NCBI RefSeq assembly: GCF_045807065.1
Contig: NZ_JBJMIE010000621.1
Span: 1-15,032, forward strand
DNA: 15,032 nucleotides
From: Actinophytocola sp045807065
GTDB taxonomy: Bacteria; Actinomycetota; Actinomycetes; Mycobacteriales; Pseudonocardiaceae
Direction of reading: 5' to 3'
The notes beneath the pieces were generated by a model that had not been told where the DNA came from, did not search any database, and saw only the letters and a program-made list of their open reading frames with translations. A program made the position numbers and the translations under genes. Below, one piece after another: positions 5,989 through 12,718 of this stretch (position 1 is its first letter; each line of letters starts with the position of its first letter).

Positions 5989-7251
5989 ATGGAGACCACC
6001 AGAACCACTCCCGGCGCGGAAGAGCCGGAAAACACGACTGAGGGCGTCACGACGACATCCGTCTCGCCGGCAGATGTGTCACGCATGCACGTGACGTCAT
6101 GGCATGGCCAGACAGGTCTGCGGCGTGTGCTCCACATCATCGGCGGGTTGTTCGTCGTAGTCCTGTTCGTGATCGCCATCGCCCCAACAGGCGACAAGGA
6201 CACCGTCGCCGATCGCGGACAGGAGGCCCCCAACACCCAACGCAACAGCGACAACTCCAGCGATCAGCAGTACGAGCCCCGCGACGAGCGCACCGCCCAG
6301 GACGCAGACTCGACGGGGCAGCAACTCGATCAGCCAGTAGCGGTACCGGGCTATCAGTGGCAGGGCTGGGACCGATACCGCGACGGGCGATGCGCATGGA
6401 TCCCCACCGGCCTCCTCGACAGCCTGACCCCAGTCAGTACTCCGCGACCGACCTCGACCAGCTGCATCGTGACCCTCGGCGACGGCACAACCATCCGCAT
6501 TACCTGGGGGCCACCCCAAACCCCAGCCCGTTGGACAGACGAGGGTGGCCACGACGCCCCCCGCAACACCTCAAGCGAACGGAGAACGAACATCACCGTC
6601 GCAGGGCTCGAAGCCCGCACGACGAGACCGAGCTTCGTGTTCCTCTTCTTCCCCGGCCTGTGCCGCCTCGACCTCAACACACGAAGCACTACTGGCCTCT
6701 CCATCCTCGCCTGGCAGCCCAACACGCGAGACAACCGCTGCCACACCGCAGAAACAGCAGCCACCCTCATCGCCCACGCACTCATCCCCATAGCCGGAGG
6801 CACACCGTGGAACGACACACCCCAGCAGCCAACCCTCGCTTCCCTCGCCGGCAAAGGTCCCTGTGAACTGCTGGTTAGCAGCGTCACTAAACCCAACGGC
6901 CTAGACGAACTTGATGACGCCCGCATCTCCATCAGCGACTCCGACCACACCGGCGAAGGATGCGAACTCACCCAGCCCGGGGTTCACGTACGAACCTGGC
7001 TGACGCCCATCGGCGACGCTGCCGACGTTCGTGACAACCCAACAGCGTCCCAAAAGGAGGGTCAACCACGCCGAATAGCCACACTTCCCGCACGCCAGCA
7101 GAGCAGTACAACAAGCTGTGTCATCCAAACCGTGCTTCTTTCGGACTACACGCTTGGCGTTTCCTACGACACGGAAAACGCCGCCACAGCCTGCTCATTG
7201 GCGGAGCTGATCGCAGCGACCGCAGTCCAAACAGTGCTCGACCGAAGTTAG
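5989..7251 (+). CDS. Membrane-anchored protein with two four-Cys modules
   Basis: 420 aa from ATG 5989, which has GGGGAG at 5979-5984. The TTG at 5977 lies inside that ribosome site and is unlikely. Residues 1-44 are a hydrophilic, Thr-rich cytoplasmic tail. Residues 46-66 are a transmembrane helix (hydrophobic IIGGLFVVVLFVIAIA) with no lipobox Cys, so this is a type II anchored protein rather than a lipoprotein. A Gln/Asp-rich linker runs to about 118. The exported part again shows two sets of four cysteines, C135, C159, C225, C251 and C292, C325, C377, C402, each followed by an Ala/Leu-rich helix. The spacing mirrors the tandem modules of the 3667-4926 product, although the sequence has drifted and DPC is reduced to RC and PC. 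It closes the + strand cluster. Its stop is 44 nt from the stop of the convergent PIN gene, with only a weak 4-bp GCCG/CGGC dyad between them. Confidence 0.75.
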   Translation: METTRTTPGAEEPENTTEGVTTTSVSPADVSRMHVTSWHGQTGLRRVLHIIGGLFVVVLFVIAIAPTGDKDTVADRGQEAPNTQRNSDNSSDQQYEPRDERTAQDADSTGQQLDQPVAVPGYQWQGWDRYRDGRCAWIPTGLLDSLTPVSTPRPTSTSCIVTLGDGTTIRITWGPPQTPARWTDEGGHDAPRNTSSERRTNITVAGLEARTTRPSFVFLFFPGLCRLDLNTRSTTGLSILAWQPNTRDNRCHTAETAATLIAHALIPIAGGTPWNDTPQQPTLASLAGKGPCELLVSSVTKPNGLDELDDARISISDSDHTGEGCELTQPGVHVRTWLTPIGDAADVRDNPTASQKEGQPRRIATLPARQQSSTTSCVIQTVLLSDYTLGVSYDTENAATACSLAELIAATAVQTVLDRS

Positions 7252-7295
7252 AGCAGCTGAGGCGTCGGGCGACTAAGCCGGATTGGGTTCGGCGT

Positions 7296-8345
7296 TCAGC
7301 GTTCGTCGTCGACGGTGTCATGACCCCGGAGTCCGCCTCGGCTGAAGACGGATGCCCGCACGAGTTCGTCGTCCTCGAATACTGCCAGGAGGGCGAGTCG
7401 CACACTGACGTCAAGCGTCTTCTCAGCACCTGGCCCGTTGTCACTGGTGCCGCGAGGTACCTCGAGATACCGCCAGCGCACGCCCCATACCCGGTTCGTC
7501 GCGACGAGGACGTCCTCGCCGAGGCGACAGGCCAGCGTCTCGTCCTTGCGAGGCTGAGGGAACAGTTCATGATCGAGATCAATTGGCGCACTTCCGAGCT
7601 CCTGCGGCCAGGCATGCAGGTCGATCTTGAAGTTTCCGCTGGACACGCAGTTACGCACGGCCTGTTGAACAAGGTCGGTATTGATCAACTCGTCAGGCGG
7701 CAGAGGTGGATCGGCGGGACAGCTCAAACGATTCAGTAGCCGATCAACTGAGTCAAGGTAGACCAAGTTGGATGGGGCCTCAGCCTGGAGTTCCGGGAGA
7801 AGGTGCTTGCTGCCGAAGCCTCTGTCCTTCGCCACGAAGTACAGGTTCGACGGTCGACACCGCTGAGCCTCGGCTAACGTCGTTAGCCAGACGACTGTGT
7901 CGCGGCCGCCTTTGCCGGAGTCGCCGCTCACCACGGCGGGTGGGCGGCGCTCGACCTCGCGTTTGTTTCCTTCGTCGGCGGCGCCGGGCGGTGTGGGAAG
8001 GATCGTGAAGATGTTATGAAGGAGTTGCTGCCGTCGCTTGACGGCTTCGGTGAGTATCGGGAGGTTCTCACCGGGTTCTCCGCGTGCGAACTGTGGCCGG
8101 CCCACCCACCACGGCACCAGCCCCAGCAACTTGTCACGCATTCGATCAGTGATGTGATCGGCCTGCGTGACGGTGCCTAGAGCTTCATCAACGGACCGTC
8201 GGTACCAGCCCAGATACTCTTGCTCGACGATTTCGGGGATCGCCAAGGGGTGTCCTGTGAACCTCGCCACACCTCGCAGGAGGGTGAGTTTGGTGTTCTG
8301 CTCACAACCGACGGCACGAAGTTGATTGGTATCGAGGACGATCAC
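7296..8345 (-). CDS. PIN-domain protein (large, DUF4935-like), putative nuclease
   Basis: 349 aa from GTG (8345-8343), giving the typical PIN opening V-I-V-L-D-T-N. The TTG one codon earlier is equally possible, and neither has a clear ribosome site. PIN domains are metal-dependent RNases that use clustered acidic residues. Visible candidates are D5 (LDTN), E38/E41 (IPEIVEQEY), D149 (GGRDTVVW) and D174 (FVAKDRGFG). The last two match the RDxxxW and KDxxF signatures of the longer PIN families rather than 130-aa VapC toxins. The domain covers about 1-205. The C-terminal 140 residues are unassigned. No small antitoxin gene adjoins it. It is the third gene of the - strand set, 69 nt after the 302-aa protein, so the upstream genes may control or activate it. 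Its strand and function separate it from the lipoprotein cluster it faces. Confidence 0.75.
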   Translation of the reverse strand: MIVLDTNQLRAVGCEQNTKLTLLRGVARFTGHPLAIPEIVEQEYLGWYRRSVDEALGTVTQADHITDRMRDKLLGLVPWWVGRPQFARGEPGENLPILTEAVKRRQQLLHNIFTILPTPPGAADEGNKREVERRPPAVVSGDSGKGGRDTVVWLTTLAEAQRCRPSNLYFVAKDRGFGSKHLLPELQAEAPSNLVYLDSVDRLLNRLSCPADPPLPPDELINTDLVQQAVRNCVSSGNFKIDLHAWPQELGSAPIDLDHELFPQPRKDETLACRLGEDVLVATNRVWGVRWRYLEVPRGTSDNGPGAEKTLDVSVRLALLAVFEDDELVRASVFSRGGLRGHDTVDDER

Positions 8346-8414
8346 CAACAGAGCGTAGTGCGTCGGGCGTCACACCAAGCGGTCGCGCTGCCGAGATGTG
8401 CGCCGCGGACGCGT

Positions 8415-9323
8415 TCACCGTGTGTATGGGTCGAGCGCGTCGAGCCCCGGCACGTCGAGGTCCGCGCCGCGGGCGGTTGGGCCCGCGCTGAGCACGGCCG
8501 TCGCGAGCCGCTTGGCGCTCTCGACGATCCGCTCGGCGTCGCGAACCAGCAGTTCGTGGCAGGTGAGAACCGTGCGGCGGAAGACCATCAGCTCCTCGTC
8601 CACGCGTCGGTGGTTGCCGTCGCGAATGGCGCGCTGGCAGTCTGCCCAGCTGGCCTGCAGCTCGGGGATCGAGGCCCAGTCGGTACGTTCGCATGAGCCG
8701 CTGACGGTGAACACCAGGTAAGACTCGGTGACGGGCTGACCGGCCCGGTGCAACCCGCCATCGCGGAAGTCGGCGATGCCCTCGCCCGCGAGCAGAGCGT
8801 AGGTGCCAGCCCCGGAGAGCGTGCCGAAGCCGCCGATCTGCAATGCGGTCCTGTCGCCGTCGAACAGCAGTTCGACTCCAGACTCGACGAGCGGCCCGAG
8901 CCCGCCGGTCGCCTCGGCGACCTTGGTCAGGAACGTGACAAACGGTGCGGCCAAGTCGGCTTCGGGCCGCGCGAACAGGCCCAGCTCGTAGCTGATGTCC
9001 CCGCCGATGTAGGGGCGGGGACCGTACAAGCGCACATCGGTGGCGACGAGCCGGTCGAGGTGCGCGCCGTCGATCCCGGCGAGCCATTCCGCCCCGTGCA
9101 CCCCGGTGATCCGGCTGCGCCCGTCGGCAAGGCTGTCCAGCTCGAACGCGGTCCCGACCAGCCCGTGGAACTTCTTCGTGCCGCGCCGGGAGAACTCCAG
9201 GTGCGCGGCGTTGAGGTGGACGCTCAGATACCGCTCCCCGGCCGGCAACTCCTCGCCTTTGATGAGGCGGCGCAGTGTCCAGCTGTGCGCAGGCGAGGTG
9301 AGTAGTGCGCGCAGGCGGCTCAT
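8415..9323 (-). CDS. Conserved-looking 302-aa protein of unknown function, coupled to a protease
   Basis: ATG 9323-9321 overlaps the stop of the upstream protease gene as ATGA, so the two are almost certainly co-translated and of balanced stoichiometry. The in-frame extension to 9371 lies inside the protease gene and has no support. I do not recognise the family. Residues 1-25 are a basic amphipathic start. About 30-215 look beta-rich with Gly/Asp turns (RYLSVHLNAAHLEF, YIGGDISYELGLF, ALQIGGFGTLSGAGTYALL). About 216-285 are predicted helices (WASIPELQASWADCQ, VFRRTVLTCHELLV), and the tail is Asp/Pro-rich. There is no signal peptide or membrane segment, so it is cytoplasmic. Position suggests a partner, adaptor or substrate of the protease. 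A protease-activated or structural component is inference only. Confidence 0.65.
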   Translation of the reverse strand: MSRLRALLTSPAHSWTLRRLIKGEELPAGERYLSVHLNAAHLEFSRRGTKKFHGLVGTAFELDSLADGRSRITGVHGAEWLAGIDGAHLDRLVATDVRLYGPRPYIGGDISYELGLFARPEADLAAPFVTFLTKVAEATGGLGPLVESGVELLFDGDRTALQIGGFGTLSGAGTYALLAGEGIADFRDGGLHRAGQPVTESYLVFTVSGSCERTDWASIPELQASWADCQRAIRDGNHRRVDEELMVFRRTVLTCHELLVRDAERIVESAKRLATAVLSAGPTARGADLDVPGLDALDPYTR

Positions 9324-10468
9324 AGGCGGTCCAGTTTGTGTTGTTCGATCACCTGTTTGGCCCAGATCCACACTGAGTAGGAGGGGTCCTCGCCGTACGC
9401 GGTGCGGTAGGCGGCGAATCCGATCACCTTGCCTCCGCTGTCGTAGAGTGCCGCGCCCGAGTCGCCGTCGACGGTGTCGCAGTCGGTGTAGAGCTTGCTG
9501 GCGAACTCTGGCATTCGAAACAGGATGCTGGGGTCGTGGGCGCGGATCGTCGTCTCGACCGGGCCGGAGGTCACGCCGACGAAGCTGGCACCCTCGTGCG
9601 GTCGAGGCGGGAGCCCCTGCACCTGGAGGTGGCGAAGCTCGCGTACCCGCGCGAACAATGGACAGTCCGAGGTGTAGGGCACCCGCAGGACGCAGCTGTC
9701 GGTGCCCTCGTGCCGTCCAATCACGTCGGCTGCGACCCCGGCGACCTCGACCGTGTCGTCGGTGACGGCGTGGTTCGCTGCCGTGATCAGCAGCTCATGG
9801 GTGGGCGCCTCGAACAGCATGCCCGCCGTCGACGTTGTTCCACGACTCGTACGCACTGGTGCAGCGGGAATAGGACTGCTCGTTCGCACCAGCCGTGGTT
9901 GCCGGACGACGAGCACGCCGCCGGGCTGCATCCTGGCGTAGCTGAGCACCGCCCTCCGAAACAGGTCAACGAGTGCAAAGGGAACCACCGTGCGTGAGGA
10001 CGGCGATAGCACACGGAGAAGATCCCCGAAGATTTGGGGAATGGGCAATCTGGGGTGGAACGAGTAGTACCCGAGCTCATCCTCAATCGCTTCCACCGCG
10101 ATCTCGGGTGGGATCTCCAGTGTCAGAGGCCGCCTGGTCGTCTCGAAGTCGGGATCGAGCAGCACAAGACTGAACCGGACCGGATCACCGTGCGCCACGA
10201 CCAGCGGCTCTGCCCGGTCGCCCGCGCCGAAGAGCCTCCAAGCGGTCGGCGTCCCCCACCTCGGACGCCCGAAGATGCGGTCCCCCCAACGCGACGTTTC
10301 ACGCTGTCTCGGCACCGCCAGCCAGTACAACGAGCCAACGATTGACCTCGCTGTCGCCTCGTCGACCCGGAAAGCGCGGCCGATCTCTCGGCAGCTCTCC
10401 AGGAACTCGGCGCGGCCCTCATGGACGCCGGGCCCGAGTTCAGCGTCGGCGAGTTCTTCGAGATTCAT
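9320..10468 (-). CDS. Trypsin-like serine protease (S1-type fold) with unknown N-terminal region
   Basis: 382 aa from ATG 10468-10466, preceded by GGATGG. The longer frame to 10525 lacks a better site. The C-terminal part (about 205-382) carries the chymotrypsin-fold triad in order. H233 is in ITAANHAV, matching the family TAAHxV block with one extra residue. D257 is in GTDSCVLRV. S337 is in the signature DGDSGAALYD, followed by IGFAAYRT. Residues 1-200 are an additional region without a recognised domain, helical at first (NLEELADAELG...), then mixed. No signal peptide or transmembrane helix is seen, so unlike most S1 enzymes it is probably intracellular. Cytosolic trypsin-like proteases of this kind are known as effectors or switches in actinobacterial NTPase-linked conflict systems. 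It heads the - strand set and is coupled by ATGA overlap to the 302-aa gene. Confidence 0.8.
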   Translation of the reverse strand: MNLEELADAELGPGVHEGRAEFLESCREIGRAFRVDEATARSIVGSLYWLAVPRQRETSRWGDRIFGRPRWGTPTAWRLFGAGDRAEPLVVAHGDPVRFSLVLLDPDFETTRRPLTLEIPPEIAVEAIEDELGYYSFHPRLPIPQIFGDLLRVLSPSSRTVVPFALVDLFRRAVLSYARMQPGGVLVVRQPRLVRTSSPIPAAPVRTSRGTTSTAGMLFEAPTHELLITAANHAVTDDTVEVAGVAADVIGRHEGTDSCVLRVPYTSDCPLFARVRELRHLQVQGLPPRPHEGASFVGVTSGPVETTIRAHDPSILFRMPEFASKLYTDCDTVDGDSGAALYDSGGKVIGFAAYRTAYGEDPSYSVWIWAKQVIEQHKLDRL

Positions 10469-10770
10469 GAGCCATCCGGGTCGCAGGTGTGCCGTACCCG
10501 AGAGGTCGGCCCTACCGGCCCCCACGTTACGGCGCGTCGCTAGGTCGGGACACCGAGTTCTACCTCAGCGCGGCGGCCGTGTGAACCATCTCGTTCTGCG
10601 CGCGAGACTGGTTCGTGTGAGGCAGTACCGGGCCCGTTTCGATGGGAGAACTACTCTCCGTCACCGGCAAGGTCACCCGAAGGTGGCGTCAAGCTAGCGG
10701 TCGAGGGCTCTCGAACGGGGTTCCATTGGTGGCCCCGCGGCAATAACGATGACGTGTTCGGGGCGGTGTT
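10469..10770. other. Intergenic region between the protease set and the attachment site
   Basis: About 300 bp upstream of the protease gene. It should hold the promoter of the - strand set, but I cannot point to a convincing -35/-10 pair. Frames crossing it have no ribosome site or domain. It joins directly to the repeats and attachment core at 10774-10876, so its right part may be the P arm of an integrated element. Confidence 0.45.
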
Positions 10771-10773
10771 GAT

Positions 10774-10800
10774 CATGGCAGACATGGCATGTCCGTGGCA
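10774..10800. repeat. Helically phased TGGCA repeats, candidate excisionase or arm sites
   Basis: CATGGCA occurs at 10774-10780 and 10784-10790, and CGTGGCA at 10794-10800, starting 10 bp apart each time, i.e. about one helical turn. They overlap a perfect palindrome GACATG-G-CATGTC (10781-10793). The last repeat ends 32 bp left of the tRNA-like core. Phased short repeats beside an att core are typical of excisionase or integrase arm binding, which is the inferred role. Confidence 0.4.
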
Positions 10801-10801
10801 T

Positions 10802-10833
10802 GAGACCCCCGAAAATCATGAGGGTGAGGTCTC
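10802..10833. repeat. Inverted repeat abutting the attachment core
   Basis: GAGACC (10802-10807) and GGTCTC (10828-10833) are perfect reverse complements, with inner CCC/GGG pairing (10808-10810 and 10822-10824). The right arm ends at the first base of the tRNA-derived core (10833). It may cruciform, bind protein, or form an RNA hairpin. Confidence 0.4.
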
Positions 10834-10876
10834 TTTCAAGGCGGCAGCGCGGGTTCGAATCCCGTTGGGAGCACCA
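10833..10876 (+). mobile_element. Attachment core: 3' half of a tRNA-Glu(UUC) gene
   Basis: The stretch reads as the anticodon loop CTTTCAA (10833-10839, anticodon TTC), the 3' strand of the anticodon stem GGCGG, a four-base variable loop CAGC, a fully paired T arm (GCGGG, TTCGAAT, CCCGT; 10849-10865), the acceptor 3' strand TGGGAGC (10866-10872), discriminator A, and CCA (10874-10876). The upstream bases do not supply CCGCC, a D arm or a GCTCCCA 5' strand, so this is not a functional tRNA gene. Homology starting at the anticodon loop and running to CCA is the classic attB/attP identity segment of tyrosine integrases. The cognate integrase begins 54 bp to the right. An intact tRNA-Glu should exist outside the window. 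Confidence 0.85.
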
Positions 10877-10881
10877 CCGCT

Positions 10882-10922
10882 CACCAGCGATGACTTGCCA
10901 CCAGCACCGCCCGAGGCTGGTG
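10882..10922. repeat. CACCAGC repeats between attachment core and integrase gene
   Basis: CACCAGC occurs directly at 10882-10888 and 10899-10905 and inverted (GCTGGTG) at 10916-10922. The last two form a 7-bp stem with a 10-nt loop ending 7 nt before the integrase ATG. They could be integrase arm-type sites, a hairpin limiting integrase translation, or both. Confidence 0.4.
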
Positions 10923-10929
10923 ATGTGTC

Positions 10930-12420
10930 ATGGCCCGTGACAAGACCCCCGATCGAGTGAACCCCGGGGCTGCCCTGGTTCGACGCGGTGCCCGAGGCTC
11001 AATCAGCCGCCTGCCCAGCGGATCCCTCCGCGTCCGGGTCTACGCCGGCACCAACCCGGTCACCGGCCGCCCGCGCACTCTGACACAGACCATCCCCGAT
11101 GGCCCCACCGCCCTCGACGACGCCGAAGCCGTCTGCCGCCGGCTAGTGGACCGGGTCCGCGACCAGCGGCAACCCCGTACCGACATCACCCTCAGCGAGT
11201 TGCTGGACCGCCACCTGGCCCTCGTGCACGCCAGCGACACCACCCGTCGCTCCTACCGCTACGCGGTCGCCAAGCACGTCCAACCGCTCCTGGGACACCT
11301 GGGGTTGGCCGCGATCACCCCCGAGGTGCTCGACTTCTTCTACGCCGAGCTGCGGCGCTGCCGCGACCACTGCCGCCGCCCGCAAGACGGACATCGGTGT
11401 CGGCCACTCGCCCCGCCCACCGTCCGGAAGATCCACTACCTGGTCAGCGGCGCCTACCGGCGCGCGGTGCGCTGGGGGTGGATCGACCGCAGCCCCACCC
11501 CGGACGCCGACCCGCCACCCGCCCCGCCCCCAGAGCCGCAGCCGCCCACGCCCGCGGAGGCCGCTCGCATCCTGTCCGCCGCGTGGACCGACCCCGATCT
11601 GGGGCCGCTGGTGTGGCTGGCCATGGTCACCGGCGCCCGCCGCGGCGAACTGTGCGCGCTGCGCTGGCGCCACCTCGACCTCACCCGGCGGACGGTCGTC
11701 ATCCGGGCCAGCATCGCCCAGTCCGGCGTCGACACCTGGGAGAAGGACACCAAGCTGCATCAACGCCGCCACCTCGCCCTCGACCCCCACACCACCGCCC
11801 TGCTCACCGCCTACCACCAGGCCCGCCAGCACCGCGCCGCGCTGGTGGGCGCCACCCTCACCCCCGACAGCTTCGTGTTCTCCCCCCGCGCGGACGCCGC
11901 CACCTGGCGCCCACCGGCCGCGTTGGGGCGCCAGTACGGCCTGCTGGTCGCCGAGTTGGGGATCCGCACCACGCTGCACAAACTCCGGCACTACTCGGCC
12001 ACCGAACTCATCACCGCCGGCGTGGACCTGCGCACTGTCGCCGGCCGACTCGGCCACGCCGGCGGCGGCCGCTCCACCCTCGCCTACTACACTGCCTGGG
12101 TCGACGAAGCCGACCAACGCGCCAGCCGGATCCTCATGCACCGGCTGCCCGTGCCCCGCGCCCCGCTGGCCACCCGGCCCGCGCCCACCTCCCGACCGGC
12201 GAGCCCGTACCAGGCCATCGCCGCCGAACTGCGCACCGCCATCCGCAACGGAACCCTGCCACCAGGCACCCCTTTGCCCACCGTCCAACAGCTCGCCGCC
12301 ACCCACCACGTCGCCCCCAGCACCGCGCACCGCGCCATCGCCCTGCTCGCCCGCGAACACCGCATCACTGTCACCCGCGGTCGCCGAGGCATCGTCCAAC
12401 CGGCCGCCAGCTCCAGCTGA
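10930..12420 (+). CDS. int: Tyrosine integrase with C-terminal GntR-type winged helix
   Basis: 496-aa site-specific recombinase that would insert and excise an element at the adjacent tRNA-Glu core. Residues 22-80 are an arm-binding-like N-terminal domain (GSISRLPSGSLRVRVYAG). Residues 85-190 are the core-binding helical domain, with a Cys/His-rich insert (C144, H147, C148, H155, C157) that may bind zinc. Residues 205-405 are the catalytic domain with a full set of residues: R237 (TGARRGEL), Lys at 272 or 275, H350 and R353 (HKLR), H376 (LGH) and nucleophile Y387 (LAYYTAWVDEADQRA). Unusually, residues 426-490 form a second DNA-binding domain that reads as a GntR winged helix (YQAIAAELRTAIRNGTLPPG, then LPTVQQLA and VAPSTAHRAIALLARE). 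ATG 10930 has only a weak upstream site (GAGG 10913-10916, or GGTGAT 10919-10924), inside the CACCAGC hairpin. The fused domain may add self-regulation or arm-site recognition. Confidence 0.92.
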   Translation: MARDKTPDRVNPGAALVRRGARGSISRLPSGSLRVRVYAGTNPVTGRPRTLTQTIPDGPTALDDAEAVCRRLVDRVRDQRQPRTDITLSELLDRHLALVHASDTTRRSYRYAVAKHVQPLLGHLGLAAITPEVLDFFYAELRRCRDHCRRPQDGHRCRPLAPPTVRKIHYLVSGAYRRAVRWGWIDRSPTPDADPPPAPPPEPQPPTPAEAARILSAAWTDPDLGPLVWLAMVTGARRGELCALRWRHLDLTRRTVVIRASIAQSGVDTWEKDTKLHQRRHLALDPHTTALLTAYHQARQHRAALVGATLTPDSFVFSPRADAATWRPPAALGRQYGLLVAELGIRTTLHKLRHYSATELITAGVDLRTVAGRLGHAGGGRSTLAYYTAWVDEADQRASRILMHRLPVPRAPLATRPAPTSRPASPYQAIAAELRTAIRNGTLPPGTPLPTVQQLAATHHVAPSTAHRAIALLAREHRITVTRGRRGIVQPAASSS

Positions 12421-12455
12421 TCGCTAGGGATCCCGCCCACCCACGCCCCGGTGCT

Positions 12456-12477
12456 CCTGCCTGGGTTTCCACGCAGG
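12456..12477 (+). terminator. Hairpin after the integrase gene
   Basis: CCTGC..TGG (12456-12464) pairs with CCA..GCAGG (12469-12477), with one C-C mismatch and a GTTT loop, 36 nt after the integrase stop. No T-run follows, as is common in high-GC actinomycetes. Confidence 0.4.
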
Positions 12478-12520
12478 TCCCGTAATCACTGGTATGCCTG
12501 TTGCGATGATCTACTGAATC

Positions 12521-12547
12521 CGTGGCTCGCTGGCCTGCAAAGCCACG
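12521..12547. repeat. 7-bp perfect inverted repeat in the integrase-STAND gap
   Basis: CGTGGCT (12521-12527) and AGCCACG (12541-12547) are exact reverse complements with a 13-nt loop. It lies 27 bp upstream of the candidate promoter for the STAND gene, so it could be an operator or a second terminator. Apart from this, the hairpin at 12456 and the promoter at 12574, I see nothing in 12421-12718. Confidence 0.35.
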
Positions 12548-12573
12548 CAACGTTGATCACCGGGCCGGGCCGT

Positions 12574-12601
12574 TTGACAGTGGCTGACCACGCGATAGAG
12601 A
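12574..12601 (+). promoter_or_regulatory. Candidate sigma70-type promoter for the STAND gene
   Basis: TTGACA (12574-12579) is a perfect -35, with a 16-nt spacer and TAGAGA (12596-12601) as a moderate -10, about 118 nt upstream of the start at 12719. The spacer contains a small dyad GTGG-CTGA-CCAC (12580-12591), a possible operator. Confidence 0.45.
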
Positions 12602-12718
12602 TCCTGAATGACGGTCCTCTCGTTGTGCGGAAGGACTGTTACGCAAATAGAGCATTACTCAGCGGCCTCACTCGAATGGTCGAGCGGCAAAGGGGCTGCC
12701 CTGCGGGGGCGTAGGCGC

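Noticed and set aside
7252..7295. GCCG/CGGC dyad between the convergent genes as a bidirectional terminator
   Set aside because: A 4-bp stem with a 9-nt loop and no T-run is too weak to call.
8346..8414. Search for a small antitoxin gene next to the PIN gene
   Set aside because: The 69-nt gap is too short and has no frame. The adjacent 302-aa protein does not look like a typical antitoxin.
10754..10960. 68-aa frame spanning the attachment site
   Set aside because: It contains RVRIPLGAP, the usual translation of a tRNA 3' end, and has no ribosome site, so it is a by-product of the tRNA fragment.
11143..12399. 418-aa - strand frame opposite the integrase gene
   Set aside because: It is a Gly/Ala-rich shadow of a gene with a complete catalytic motif set.
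12451..12714. 87-aa frame between the integrase and STAND genes
   Set aside because: It has no ribosome site or recognisable domain and contains the hairpin, dyad and TTGACA promoter. Treated as intergenic.
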